Positions 53,543 to 62,434 of a stretch of DNA of 64,000 nt are shown piece after piece; the first letter of the stretch is position 1; the number at the start of each line of letters is the position of its first letter. The notes beneath the pieces are model-generated. The model saw only the letters and a list, made by a program, of their open reading frames with translations, searched no databases and was not told where the DNA came from. This DNA is from Clostridium acidisoli DSM 12555. GTDB lineage: Bacteria > Bacillota > Clostridia > Clostridiales > Clostridiaceae. Where the stretch lies: the NCBI RefSeq assembly GCF_900176305.1, contig NZ_FWXH01000009.1, forward strand, positions 46,045 to 110,044, written 5' to 3'. A program made the translations under genes and the position numbers.

Positions 53543-54700
53543 ATGTTTAAGGGTTTTAAAATTTCGAGAGTGATTCTCTCAATAATTGCTTTAGTGTTAT
53601 TTTTTATTTTTATATATTTTTTTAATATTAATCATCCGGTAATTTTTACTTCTGATAATGGAAAGGCTAATGTGAAATATGAAAAAGCTAATGTATTAGA
53701 AGTAAAAAATGAAAATTTAAAGAAAAGTGTAAGTTTAAAGAACATATATTTTGGCAGTCAAAATGTTACGGTTAAGATTCTTACAGGTGAACATAAAGGT
53801 GACATAAAAATAGTGCCAAATTATTTAACTGATATTCACAACGTATTCATTAAAAAAAACATGACAATAATTATTGAAATTGATACAGTAAATAAGAATA
53901 CTTATAGTGCCACTGTCTATAATTATTATAGAGCACCTATTCAATATTTTTTTCTAATCATATTTTTTATAGCATTATGCATTATAGGAGGCAAACAGGG
54001 CTTGAAGTCTATATTAGGACTTGCCTTTACTTTTATATGCATTATATTCTTATTTATACCCATGCTTTATAATGGTTATTCTCCTATTGTTTCATGCCTT
54101 TTAATAATAACGTTAACAACTTGTATTACTTTGATTTTATTGTGTGGTTTTACCTTTAAAACACTTTCAGCAATACTTGGAACTTTACTTGGAGTTTTTA
54201 TTGCCGCTATAATTGCCATAATCTTTGGTAATCTGGCTCATTTAACAGGTCTTAATATAGAAAATGCAGAACTTTTAAGTTTAATTTCAAGTAAAACTGG
54301 TATGCAAGTTCAAGGTTTACTCCTTGCCTCAATCTTAATTGCATCTTTAGGTGCAGTTTTAGATTTAAGTGTATCCATTACTTCCTCAATACAAGAAATA
54401 TATACATCAAATTCTAAACTTAGTTTTAATGAATTATTTAAATCTGGCATGAATATAGGCAAAGATATGATGGGAACTATGACTAATACCCTCATCCTTG
54501 CCTTTACTGGATCTTCATTAAATATATTAATTGTAATATACTCTTATAATGTTAGTTTTACTCAAATCATGAACATGGATATGGTAAGTGTTGAAATAAT
54601 TCAAGGTATTACAGGAAGTTTAGCTGTAGTTCTTACTGTTCCTATTTCAGCATTAATTTCTGCAAAACTAATTCCTCTACTTTCAAAAGATTTTAATTAG
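53543..54700 (+). CDS. YibE/F family membrane protein
   Basis: A 385-residue membrane protein. One N-terminal helix (12-30), a ~100-residue extracytoplasmic beta-rich domain, then seven or so helices with GGKQGLKSILGLAFTFICI and LGAVLDLSVSITSSIQEIY, both typical of YibE/F. Function of the family is unknown. GGGAGG lies 6 bases before the ATG. It is divergent from the phosphatase gene. Confidence 0.88.
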   Translation: MFKGFKISRVILSIIALVLFFIFIYFFNINHPVIFTSDNGKANVKYEKANVLEVKNENLKKSVSLKNIYFGSQNVTVKILTGEHKGDIKIVPNYLTDIHNVFIKKNMTIIIEIDTVNKNTYSATVYNYYRAPIQYFFLIIFFIALCIIGGKQGLKSILGLAFTFICIIFLFIPMLYNGYSPIVSCLLIITLTTCITLILLCGFTFKTLSAILGTLLGVFIAAIIAIIFGNLAHLTGLNIENAELLSLISSKTGMQVQGLLLASILIASLGAVLDLSVSITSSIQEIYTSNSKLSFNELFKSGMNIGKDMMGTMTNTLILAFTGSSLNILIVIYSYNVSFTQIMNMDMVSVEIIQGITGSLAVVLTVPISALISAKLIPLLSKDFN

Positions 54701-54723
54701 TTCTATCTGCTTTTACTTTTTTA

Positions 54724-56103
54724 TTATAATAAAAAACTACTTTTCCACTTTCCTTTAAAATAATAGTAAACAGAAAAAATACATCCGATTGTCCAACCTA
54801 CTGGGAATGCCCACCATATTCCTGCATAACCTAGTATTTTTGCTAAAACAAACGAAAATATAACTCTTAAAAATAAATCCATAAATGTAGTTGTCATAAA
54901 TTCTTTCATGTCTCCTGCACCACGCAGAACCCCATCTGTTATAGTTTTAATTACTACAACAACGTAGAAAGGTGTAACTGTACACAAAAATGCTAAGCCT
55001 ACATTTATTACCATTTTCCCCTTGGATACATCTACAAATAAACTAATTAAATTTTTTCCAAAAATTAATATAATAAGGCTGACTATTGAGTAAAGAATTA
55101 ACATCATCACTAATAATGATTTATAACCTTTACGAACTCTTTTTAGCTTTTTTGCTCCCATGTTTTGTGCTGTAAATGTGGATAATGCACTAGACATAGT
55201 TGTAATTGATGTAATTATAAAAGTATTTATTCTAAACGCAGCAGAATATCCTGCAACCACAATATCACCATAGCTATTTATTAGCCCTTGTACACAAAGT
55301 TGCCCTACAGAAATAAAAGATTGCTGCATAATACTTGGTATTGCAATTGTACTCATATGTTTCAAAAGTTCAATATCAAATCGCTTGTATTTTCCAATTA
55401 CTTCTATTTTGCGAATTCTATATATAAGACAACCCATAGCTAAAATTGAAGATATACCTTGTGCTATAAAAGTAGGCCATGCAACTCCTGCTATACCCAT
55501 ATGTAAAACAACAACAAATACAATATCAAGAACAATATTAAACAGTGAAGAAAACATCAAAAAATATAATGGAGTTTTTGAGTCGCCAAGTGCATTAAAT
55601 ATTGCATTGGCAGTATTATAAGTAAATAGAAAAGATACTCCTAAAATGTATATACGCAAAAAAAGTTCAGAATTGGATAAAATGTTTTTAGGCGTATTCA
55701 TAAGGCTCATAATAGGATTGCATATTATAAATCCTATTATTGTTAGTATTATGCTAAGGACAATAATAGATATTATTGCTGTGGAAATAGCAGATTTCAT
55801 TTTCGTATATTTCTTTGCACCGAATATTTGTGAAACCACAACCGAGCACCCAATGCTAGCTCCAGTTGCAACCGCAATAAACAGTACCGTTATAGGATAT
55901 GATGCACCAACTGCAGCTAGTGCATCTACTCCTATATACTTACCTGCTATAATGCTGTCTATAATACTATAAAGCTGCTGGAACATCACGCTAATTAACA
56001 TAGGTATTGAAAAATTCCATAATATTTTAAAAGGTGAACCCACAGTCATATCGTTGAGTGACTTTACTTTCAATTCATTTTTATCTACTGTACATGTGTT
56101 CAT
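54724..56103 (-). CDS. MATE-family efflux protein
   Basis: A 459-residue, twelve-helix MATE transporter: FSIPMLISVMFQQLYSIIDS near the start, ALAAVGASYPIT, and the second-half repeats LSTFTAQNMGAKKLKRVRKG and GVLRGAGDMKEF. It exports drugs or metabolites using Na+ or H+. I choose the ATG at 56103, preceded by AAGGAG; an in-frame ATG at 56148 has only a weak site and borders a probable insertion-sequence remnant. Confidence 0.9.
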   Translation of the reverse strand: MNTCTVDKNELKVKSLNDMTVGSPFKILWNFSIPMLISVMFQQLYSIIDSIIAGKYIGVDALAAVGASYPITVLFIAVATGASIGCSVVVSQIFGAKKYTKMKSAISTAIISIIVLSIILTIIGFIICNPIMSLMNTPKNILSNSELFLRIYILGVSFLFTYNTANAIFNALGDSKTPLYFLMFSSLFNIVLDIVFVVVLHMGIAGVAWPTFIAQGISSILAMGCLIYRIRKIEVIGKYKRFDIELLKHMSTIAIPSIMQQSFISVGQLCVQGLINSYGDIVVAGYSAAFRINTFIITSITTMSSALSTFTAQNMGAKKLKRVRKGYKSLLVMMLILYSIVSLIILIFGKNLISLFVDVSKGKMVINVGLAFLCTVTPFYVVVVIKTITDGVLRGAGDMKEFMTTTFMDLFLRVIFSFVLAKILGYAGIWWAFPVGWTIGCIFSVYYYFKGKWKSSFLL

Positions 56104-56157
56104 ATAATGAAACAACTCCTTAATACGATTAACTACAATTTTATCCATTCGCTACCA

Positions 56158-56315
56158 TCCGTAAGACTCCCACTTCGACCTAAAGGATAAAGTGATTCAC
56201 AACAAATCAAGATTTGGGTTCTCTAGTTTTTCAAGTGTAGAGTTAACGGCTGCTACGCGCTGTATTAGTTCAACTAACACTCAGGTGTGGTCAAAACCAA
56301 AACCCCACCTGAGTG
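56158..56315 (-). mobile_element. Probable 3' remnant of an IS200/IS605-like element
   Basis: On the minus strand a short frame ending at 56197 encodes VELIQRVAAVNSTLEKLENP and then NLDLL, which resembles decayed transposase C-terminal coding, followed by a GGTCGAAGTGGGAGTC segment reminiscent of IS605-type right ends. Upstream is a strong hairpin, CACTCAGGTG (56278-56287) with CACCTGAGTG (56306-56315). A 71-codon plus-strand frame here is antisense to it and not supported. The gap 56149-56464 holds nothing else except the LysR promoter region. The element identity is my inference from pattern memory. Confidence 0.35.
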
Positions 56316-56464
56316 CAAATTTCACTTTATTTATAGAAATAATAACAACTTACATTTTATCACTTATTATTTCTATTAAAAATAAATATTCTTGGTATTA
56401 TTCATAGTTTATATCTATAAATTATGATAAAATATTTTTATCATTACTTTAAGGAGAACTTTAG

Positions 56465-57379
56465 ATGAATTTAAATCAACTTTATTATTTTGAAAAACTT
56501 GCTGAATTAGAACATTATACAAAGGCAGCAGAACAGCTATCTATTTCTCAGCCTTCCCTAAGTCATGCAATTTCCTCACTGGAAGACGAGCTAGGGATAT
56601 TCTTATTTGAAAAGCAAGGTAGGAATGTTAGACTAACTAAACATGGAAGGATTTATTTGTCATATGTAAAAAATGCATTAAATGAATTGAAATTGGGTAA
56701 AAATCAAATTAAGAAACTAACTAGCATTTCTGAGGGACATATTGATTTAGCATATATTTCTTCTATTGGAGCATATTTTATTCCTAACTTAATGTCTTCA
56801 TTTTTAAAAAACAAACAATACAAGAATATACGCTTTTTGTGCAATGAAGGTAGCACTACAAAGCTTATTACTGGATTAAAAAAAGAAAAATATGACCTTG
56901 TTTTTTGTTCACATGTACATAATGAACCACATATAGAATTTGTACCAATCTGTGAACAAAAATTAGTTGTCATTGTACCCAAAAATCATCCGCTAGCTAA
57001 TAATGATTATATTAGTCTAAAAGATACACTTCCTTATAATCTTGTCTATTATACAAAAGAAAGTGGACTTAGATCTATTGTTGATGATCTGTTTACCTCA
57101 ATTGGAGCTAATCCAAAAATATCGAGCGAAGTAGAGGAAGATAATTCTATTGCTGGTTTAGTTGCCGCAAACATGGGAATTGCCGTAGTAACCGACAATC
57201 CAACAATTAGAAACTTTGATTTAAAGATATTACCTTTAACGTCTTTGCCCTATAAGCGATACGTTTATCTTGCTTTTGTTAAAAATAGATATCTTCCCCC
57301 TGCCGCACAAGAATTTAAGAATTACACTATTAATACTTTTTCTCATAAACATTTTCATAAAAGTGATATATTATTTTAG
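56465..57379 (+). CDS. LysR-family regulator
   Basis: A 304-residue LysR protein: helix-turn-helix HYTKAAEQLSISQPSLSHAIS and a PBP2-like effector domain from about residue 90 (GHIDLAYISSIGAYFIP, VPKNHPLANND). CidR/CynR-like, substrate unknown. AAGGAGAAC precedes the ATG. It is divergent from the MATE gene, which could be its target, and overlaps the glucosidase 3' end by 9 bases in convergent orientation. Confidence 0.9.
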   Translation: MNLNQLYYFEKLAELEHYTKAAEQLSISQPSLSHAISSLEDELGIFLFEKQGRNVRLTKHGRIYLSYVKNALNELKLGKNQIKKLTSISEGHIDLAYISSIGAYFIPNLMSSFLKNKQYKNIRFLCNEGSTTKLITGLKKEKYDLVFCSHVHNEPHIEFVPICEQKLVVIVPKNHPLANNDYISLKDTLPYNLVYYTKESGLRSIVDDLFTSIGANPKISSEVEEDNSIAGLVAANMGIAVVTDNPTIRNFDLKILPLTSLPYKRYVYLAFVKNRYLPPAAQEFKNYTINTFSHKHFHKSDILF

Positions 57380-59047
57380 ATACAAAACAACTACTACCTC
57401 ACAAGATTTCAATGTAAGTGTTGTTCCGAAGGGCAATGATTTTCTTCCCATATTAGATAATAAAACTTCCTTATTCTCTTTTTCTAATTCTAAAGCAACA
57501 TCATCCTGTCCAAAATTAGCTGCTACCAATATTTTTTTATCATTTAGCTTTCTGTAAAAAGCGTATACTTTATCCTTATCTAAATAGGCAGGACAAAAAT
57601 CACCATAAATAAATACTTCACCATATTCTTCAGATTTTCTAAGCGAAATCAATTTTTGATAATATTTCAATATGGAATTCTCATCATTTATTTGTGCTTC
57701 CACATTGATTTGTAAATAATTAGGATTAACTTTCAGCCACGGATTTCCTTCAGAAAATCCAGCATTTTTCTCCATGCTCCATTGCATTGGAGTTCTTGCA
57801 TTGTCCCTACTGTTTACATAACAGACATCTAGTGCCTCTTCATTACTTAATCCAGCCTTCAGTGCACTATAATACTGGTTTTTTGTATCAATATCATTAT
57901 ATTCTTCTATATTTTGCATGTGGCAATTTCTCATACCAATTTCCTGTCCTTGGTAGATAAATGGAATACCACGAAGCAAAACACTTGTAGTTCCAAGCAT
58001 CTTTACACCAGCATCATTCAATGCGTATTCTGGAAGATAACGACATATTCCTCGAGGCTCATCATGATTTTCAATAATATTAGCTAGAAATCCTATTCCT
58101 TGACATCTTGTTTGTGATTCAAATATAGCGCTTCTCCATGAATTAAATTCAATAGGTTTGGAATCATACCAACCATGTTCTCCAAAAGTAAGTGAATGTG
58201 CTGAAAAATCAAACATAGTTGAAAAATGCCCATCATCACCAATAAAATCTTCTACTTCGTCTTCTCTCATATTGAAAACCTCTGCCACTGTAAAAGCATC
58301 ATATTTTTCAAACGTTTCATGTTTCATTTCTTGTAGCATATCTCCAATGCCACTTGATTCTTCTATCATTTTAGTTATACTTGTAAGTCCATCATTTCCA
58401 TCCACTTGGTAGTCAGGGAAGTCCAAATTCTTTTTAATGTTCATAATAGCATCAATTCTAAAGCCTGCAAGTCCTTTATCAAGCCACCAATTTATCATTT
58501 TAAATAGTTCTTTTTTTAACTTAGGATTGTTCCAGTTAAGATCTGGCTGCTCTTTAGCAAATGAATGTAAATAATATTTATCCGTTCCTTCTATTGGTTC
58601 CCATACACTACCACCAAAATATGAACGATAATTACTTGGTGGATTTCCATTTTTACCTTTTTCAAAATAGAAATACCCTGCATATTCACCATCTGGCTCA
58701 GATAATGCTTTTTGAAACCATTCATGCTCATTAGAGCAATGATTAATTACTAAATCCATTACAATATACATGTTTCTTTTTTTCGCTTTTGCAAGTAATT
58801 CTTCAAACTCCTCCATTGTACCAAACGCTTTGGCTATACTATAATAGTCTGAGATATCATAACCTTGGTCCACGAAAGGTGATTTATAAATAGGAGAAAT
58901 CCATATAATATCAATTCCTAATTCCTTTAAATAGTCTAATTTTTCGATGATACCACGAATATCTCCAATACCATCACCATTTGTATCATTAAAACTTTTA
59001 GGATAAATCTGATAAGCTATTTTATTATGCCACCACTGTTTTTTCAT
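57371..59047 (-). CDS. GH13 alpha-glucosidase / oligo-1,6-glucosidase
   Basis: A 558-residue GH13 enzyme. KIAYQIYPKSFNDTNGDGIG opens it; MDLVINHCS, GFRIDAIMN (nucleophile Asp), TVAEVF (acid Glu) and IENHDEPR (third Asp) are the four conserved regions. Cytosolic; cleaves alpha-1,4 or alpha-1,6 glucosidic ends of malto- or isomalto-oligosaccharides. AraC gene upstream on the same strand is the probable activator. The ribosome site GGAGG is part of a 20-bp inverted repeat ending at the start codon. Confidence 0.92.
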   Translation of the reverse strand: MKKQWWHNKIAYQIYPKSFNDTNGDGIGDIRGIIEKLDYLKELGIDIIWISPIYKSPFVDQGYDISDYYSIAKAFGTMEEFEELLAKAKKRNMYIVMDLVINHCSNEHEWFQKALSEPDGEYAGYFYFEKGKNGNPPSNYRSYFGGSVWEPIEGTDKYYLHSFAKEQPDLNWNNPKLKKELFKMINWWLDKGLAGFRIDAIMNIKKNLDFPDYQVDGNDGLTSITKMIEESSGIGDMLQEMKHETFEKYDAFTVAEVFNMREDEVEDFIGDDGHFSTMFDFSAHSLTFGEHGWYDSKPIEFNSWRSAIFESQTRCQGIGFLANIIENHDEPRGICRYLPEYALNDAGVKMLGTTSVLLRGIPFIYQGQEIGMRNCHMQNIEEYNDIDTKNQYYSALKAGLSNEEALDVCYVNSRDNARTPMQWSMEKNAGFSEGNPWLKVNPNYLQINVEAQINDENSILKYYQKLISLRKSEEYGEVFIYGDFCPAYLDKDKVYAFYRKLNDKKILVAANFGQDDVALELEKENKEVLLSNMGRKSLPFGTTLTLKSCEVVVVLYLK

Positions 59048-59108
59048 AAGAAACCTCCATTCAAAGTGTGTTTAATTATATTATATATACTTTGAATAGA
59101 GGTTTCTT
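59048..59108 (-). promoter_or_regulatory. 20-bp inverted repeat enclosing the ribosome site of the glucosidase gene
   Basis: AAGAAACCTCCATTCAAAGT (59048-59067) and ACTTTGAATAGAGGTTTCTT (59089-59108) are complementary at 19 of 20 positions around a 21-base AT-rich loop; the one mismatch becomes G-U in the minus-strand RNA. The proximal arm contains GGAGG and abuts the ATG, so the RNA stem would hide the translation start. As DNA it could also be an AraC operator or a partial terminator of araC. Confidence 0.8.
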
Positions 59109-59132
59109 CTATAATTTTGATAAAACATTGCA

Positions 59133-60008
59133 CTATTTTGACTTTGTTTGTCTTCGATATTCTGATGGAGACATATGTTTTTGTTCTTTAAAGCGTTTTA
59201 TAAAATATCCTATATTTTCATACCCACAGGATATTGCAATATCTATAATTTTATCTCCAGTTTCAATTAAGCATTCGGCAGCCTTCTCAATACGAATCTC
59301 ATTTATATATTCCGTAAGTGTTTTACCTATAAGCTTTTTAAAATACCTACAAAAATATTGTGTATTCATTCCAACTAGGTCTGACATTTTATTTAGTGAA
59401 ATTTTCTCACTATAATTATTATGGATAAAAGTAAGAACCTTCTTCACATTTTTAATTTTATAAATATCATTTTCCTCAATATTATCTGCATTTATAAAAC
59501 TATTGTTTTCATATAAGCACGCAATCAGTTGATATAAATATGACTTTACTTTCATGTAAGAAGCTAATTCTTTGTTATTAGCTTCACCTATTATACTCTC
59601 ATATAGCTTTTTAACATCTTGCCATATCTTATCTTTCTCAAACACAAATTGAGGAAATTGCATCTTACTTTCAAGTAGTGGCCTAATAATCTTATATTGT
59701 ATACCATCAAAGTATTCAAAGCTAAGCATTTTTAAATCAAATACAATAGCAGATTCTCTACACCCTTCTTCACTAACAATTGAATGAATATCTCCAGAAT
59801 TTATAAACATAAAAGCAGGAGCACTTATCTTATATTCTCTCATATTAATGTTTACACTAAATAATCCTGTTTTGAAAAATACTAATTCCGTTTCATTGTG
59901 CCAATGTAATTTAACAAAAAATTGTGTATCCTTATCCCATCTATAATTAGCTAAAGGGAAACTAACTGTACCATGCATAATGTTTTCTTTTAATTTTTCC
60001 TTTTCCAT
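59133..60008 (-). CDS. AraC-family regulator with N-terminal cupin sensor
   Basis: A 291-residue regulator. N-terminal cupin (about 15-100) with KLHWHNETELVFFKTG and FMFINSGDIHSIV, and C-terminal AraC pair of helix-turn-helices (YSEKISLNKMSDLVGMNTQY, IDIAISCGYENIGYFIKRFK). Likely sugar-responsive activator of the downstream GH13 gene. Start at 60008, 8 bases after AGAGGA. It lies between the hem genes and the glucosidase. Confidence 0.9.
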   Translation of the reverse strand: MEKEKLKENIMHGTVSFPLANYRWDKDTQFFVKLHWHNETELVFFKTGLFSVNINMREYKISAPAFMFINSGDIHSIVSEEGCRESAIVFDLKMLSFEYFDGIQYKIIRPLLESKMQFPQFVFEKDKIWQDVKKLYESIIGEANNKELASYMKVKSYLYQLIACLYENNSFINADNIEENDIYKIKNVKKVLTFIHNNYSEKISLNKMSDLVGMNTQYFCRYFKKLIGKTLTEYINEIRIEKAAECLIETGDKIIDIAISCGYENIGYFIKRFKEQKHMSPSEYRRQTKSK

Positions 60009-60041
60009 TATCACAGTCCTCTCAAACCAAAAATTTCAAGC

Positions 60042-61529
60042 CTAACTTATACTTGTAGCTATCCCCTCTACATTATGCACCTTTGCAAGTTTAAAGTTAT
60101 TTATTCCTAACTTTCTTAAAGCGTTTCCCGTTATTGGTCCAATGCATATTATTTCCTTAGCTTCTAATATTGATATATCTTCTCCTTCAGCCTTCAATGT
60201 GTTTACAAAACCGTTAATGCAAGAAGGACTTGTAAATGTAATTACATCAATATTATCTAACACATCTAAAAGTTCACCCTTATGGTACCTTGGAGTTGTC
60301 ACATCATATATCAATTTAACATCAATATGTGCGCCTATTTGTTCTATTGTTTTTGCAATGGAGTTATGAGCAATGTTTGACGTTGGGAACAAAACCATAT
60401 CTCCTGCTTTAACCTTACTCCTCAGTTCTTCAGCAAGTTTTTCAGATTCAAATTCTTTAGGTGTTATGTCCGCCTTTAAATAATATTTATTAAGAGCTAC
60501 TTTCGTGGCACTTCCCACTACAGCTATTTTTAATCCAGTTAAAACTCTTATATCTAAAAGATTGTCCATTAAACCTTTCATAAATATATTTACTGCATTT
60601 TCACTAGTGAATACAAGCCAATTATATTTATGTATATTTTTATACATATCTTTAATTTCTGTTTTTAAGAGATTATCACTTATTTCTATCATTGCCATAG
60701 AAATAGGCTTAGCACCAACCTTTTCTATTGCAAGTTCCAGTTTTTCTGCTTGCCCTTTTGATCTTGTTACAAGTACATTTTTTGCTTTTCTACCCTCAAA
60801 CCAATTTAAAGAGTTTTTAAGTGAAACTACATTTCCAACAACAATTAATGCAGGTGCTTCCATTTCATCTTTTAAATTAACAATATTCTCTAAAGTTCCG
60901 CATACAGTCTTTTGATTTTTTAAAGTTCCATTTGAAATCACTGCCACAGGTGTATTTTTTTCTTTACCGTATTTTATTAGATTCTCACATATACTATCTA
61001 AATTGTTTAATCCCATAAAAAATACTAGTGTTCCCGTTAATTTTGCAATTACAGAATAATCTATTGCCTTATCATTTTTTGTTGGGTCTTCATGTCCTGT
61101 TATTACATGAAAAGAACTACTTATACCTCTATGTGTAAGCGGGATTCCTGCAAAAGCTGTAACTGCATTAGCAGCTGAAACTCCTGGTATAATTTCAAAA
61201 TCTATGCCATGTTTTAAAAGTTCTAGTGCTTCTTCACCGCCCCTTCCAAAAACGAAAGGATCTCCACCTTTTAGACGTAGCACATTTTTGCCTTCCTTTG
61301 CTTTCTCACATAGAAGTTCATTTATTTTCCATTGAGGCATTGTATGATTATTAGCTCTTTTGCCTACGTCTATTTTTTCCGTATTTTCTTTAGCATAGGA
61401 TAAAAATTTTGCGTTAGCGAGCCTATCATAAACTATGACATCAACATCTTTTATACACTCCATTGCCCTAAGAGTTATTAACTTTTCATCACCAGATCCT
61501 ACTCCTGCTATGTATACTTTTCCCTTCAA
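60042..61529 (-). CDS. cobA-hemD: Uroporphyrinogen-III C-methyltransferase / uroporphyrinogen-III synthase fusion (CobA-HemD)
   Basis: A 495-residue bifunctional enzyme. Residues 1-245 are CobA/SUMT (VYIAGVGSGDEKLITLRAME, VYDRLAN, RLKGGDPFVFGRGGEE, HRGISSSFHVITGH). Residues about 250-495 are HemD (RKAKNVLVTRSKGQAEKL, TFTSPSCINGF). It turns hydroxymethylbilane into uroporphyrinogen III and then methylates it to precorrin-2, for siroheme and cobalamin. Such fusions are typical of clostridia. It follows hemC by 2 bases. Confidence 0.95.
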   Translation of the reverse strand: MKGKVYIAGVGSGDEKLITLRAMECIKDVDVIVYDRLANAKFLSYAKENTEKIDVGKRANNHTMPQWKINELLCEKAKEGKNVLRLKGGDPFVFGRGGEEALELLKHGIDFEIIPGVSAANAVTAFAGIPLTHRGISSSFHVITGHEDPTKNDKAIDYSVIAKLTGTLVFFMGLNNLDSICENLIKYGKEKNTPVAVISNGTLKNQKTVCGTLENIVNLKDEMEAPALIVVGNVVSLKNSLNWFEGRKAKNVLVTRSKGQAEKLELAIEKVGAKPISMAMIEISDNLLKTEIKDMYKNIHKYNWLVFTSENAVNIFMKGLMDNLLDIRVLTGLKIAVVGSATKVALNKYYLKADITPKEFESEKLAEELRSKVKAGDMVLFPTSNIAHNSIAKTIEQIGAHIDVKLIYDVTTPRYHKGELLDVLDNIDVITFTSPSCINGFVNTLKAEGEDISILEAKEIICIGPITGNALRKLGINNFKLAKVHNVEGIATSIS

Positions 61530-61531
61530 GT

Positions 61532-62434
61532 TTATTCACCAGCCTTTTGCTTCTTTAGTTTTCTTCCAAGCTTTATTCCTATGTCTTTATATTTCCCTGC
61601 TTCTCCAAATACAAAATCTCTAAAAATAACTTTATTATCATCACTGCATACAAAACCTTCTAATTTGATTTTTCCTTCTTCCTCAGCAGCATGAGCTCCA
61701 ATAGCAATAGTGCAACCACCATCCATTTCCTTTAAAAAAGCCCTTTCTGCTAATACACATCTAAGTTCACTAGTGTTTGTAAGCTTATTTACCATATTAA
61801 AAATCTCTTCATCATTTTTTCTTATCTCAATACACAAAGCTCCCTGACCAACTGATGGAATACACTCACTAACGTCAAGATATTCGGTTATCTTACTTTG
61901 AAGCCCCATTCTGTTTAGTCCTGCTGCTGCAAGAATTATAGCATCAACTTCTCTATCTTCTAGCTTTTTTATTCTCGTATCCACATTGCCTCTTAGAGGT
62001 TTAAATTCTAAATCCTTACGAAGATTTTTAAGCTGAACAATTCTTCTTAAACTACTTGTTCCTATAACTGATCCTTTAGGAAGATTGGAAAATTTAATAT
62101 TATCTCTACTTATAATCGCATCACGCGGATCCTCTCTTTTAAGTGCCGATAAAATACTGAACTCTTCTGAAACAGAATTTTGTACGTCTTTCATACTGTG
62201 AACAGCAATATCTATTTCATTACTTCTTAGTTTATTTTCAATTTCTTCTATAAATAGTCCCTTACCACCAATTTTACTAAGGCTTTTATCTAATATTTTA
62301 TCGCCCTTTGTCTTAATTACTCTAATCTCAAATTCTAGAGAAGTATAAATACTTTTTAATTTGTCTATTACCATATTAGTTTGTAGAAGTGCTAATTTAC
62401 TTCCGCGACTTCCGACTACAATTTTTGATCTCAT
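61532..62434 (-). CDS. hemC: Hydroxymethylbilane synthase (porphobilinogen deaminase) HemC
   Basis: A 300-residue HemC: VGSRGSKLALLQTNMVIDKL, GLFIEEIE, IDIAVHSMKDV, PRDAIISRD, GTSSLRR, LRGNVDTR and the dipyrromethane cofactor Cys in MDGGCTIAIGAH. It overlaps the hemA stop by 4 bases (ATGA-type), so translation is coupled. Confidence 0.96.
   Translation of the reverse strand: MRSKIVVGSRGSKLALLQTNMVIDKLKSIYTSLEFEIRVIKTKGDKILDKSLSKIGGKGLFIEEIENKLRSNEIDIAVHSMKDVQNSVSEEFSILSALKREDPRDAIISRDNIKFSNLPKGSVIGTSSLRRIVQLKNLRKDLEFKPLRGNVDTRIKKLEDREVDAIILAAAGLNRMGLQSKITEYLDVSECIPSVGQGALCIEIRKNDEEIFNMVNKLTNTSELRCVLAERAFLKEMDGGCTIAIGAHAAEEEGKIKLEGFVCSDDNKVIFRDFVFGEAGKYKDIGIKLGRKLKKQKAGE

Noticed and set aside
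56140..56165. End of a c-di-GMP-I aptamer (GGTAGCG-ATGG) before the MATE gene
   Set aside because: Only the last few bases resemble the aptamer; the upstream core blocks are absent.
56192..56407. 71-residue plus-strand protein
   Set aside because: It lies antisense to a probable element remnant and hairpin, has no ribosome site and shows no family features.
60142..60369. Plus-strand frames opposite cobA-hemD, hemA, ars and Tex genes
   Set aside because: They are shadows of well-supported minus-strand genes, without ribosome sites or recognisable domains.
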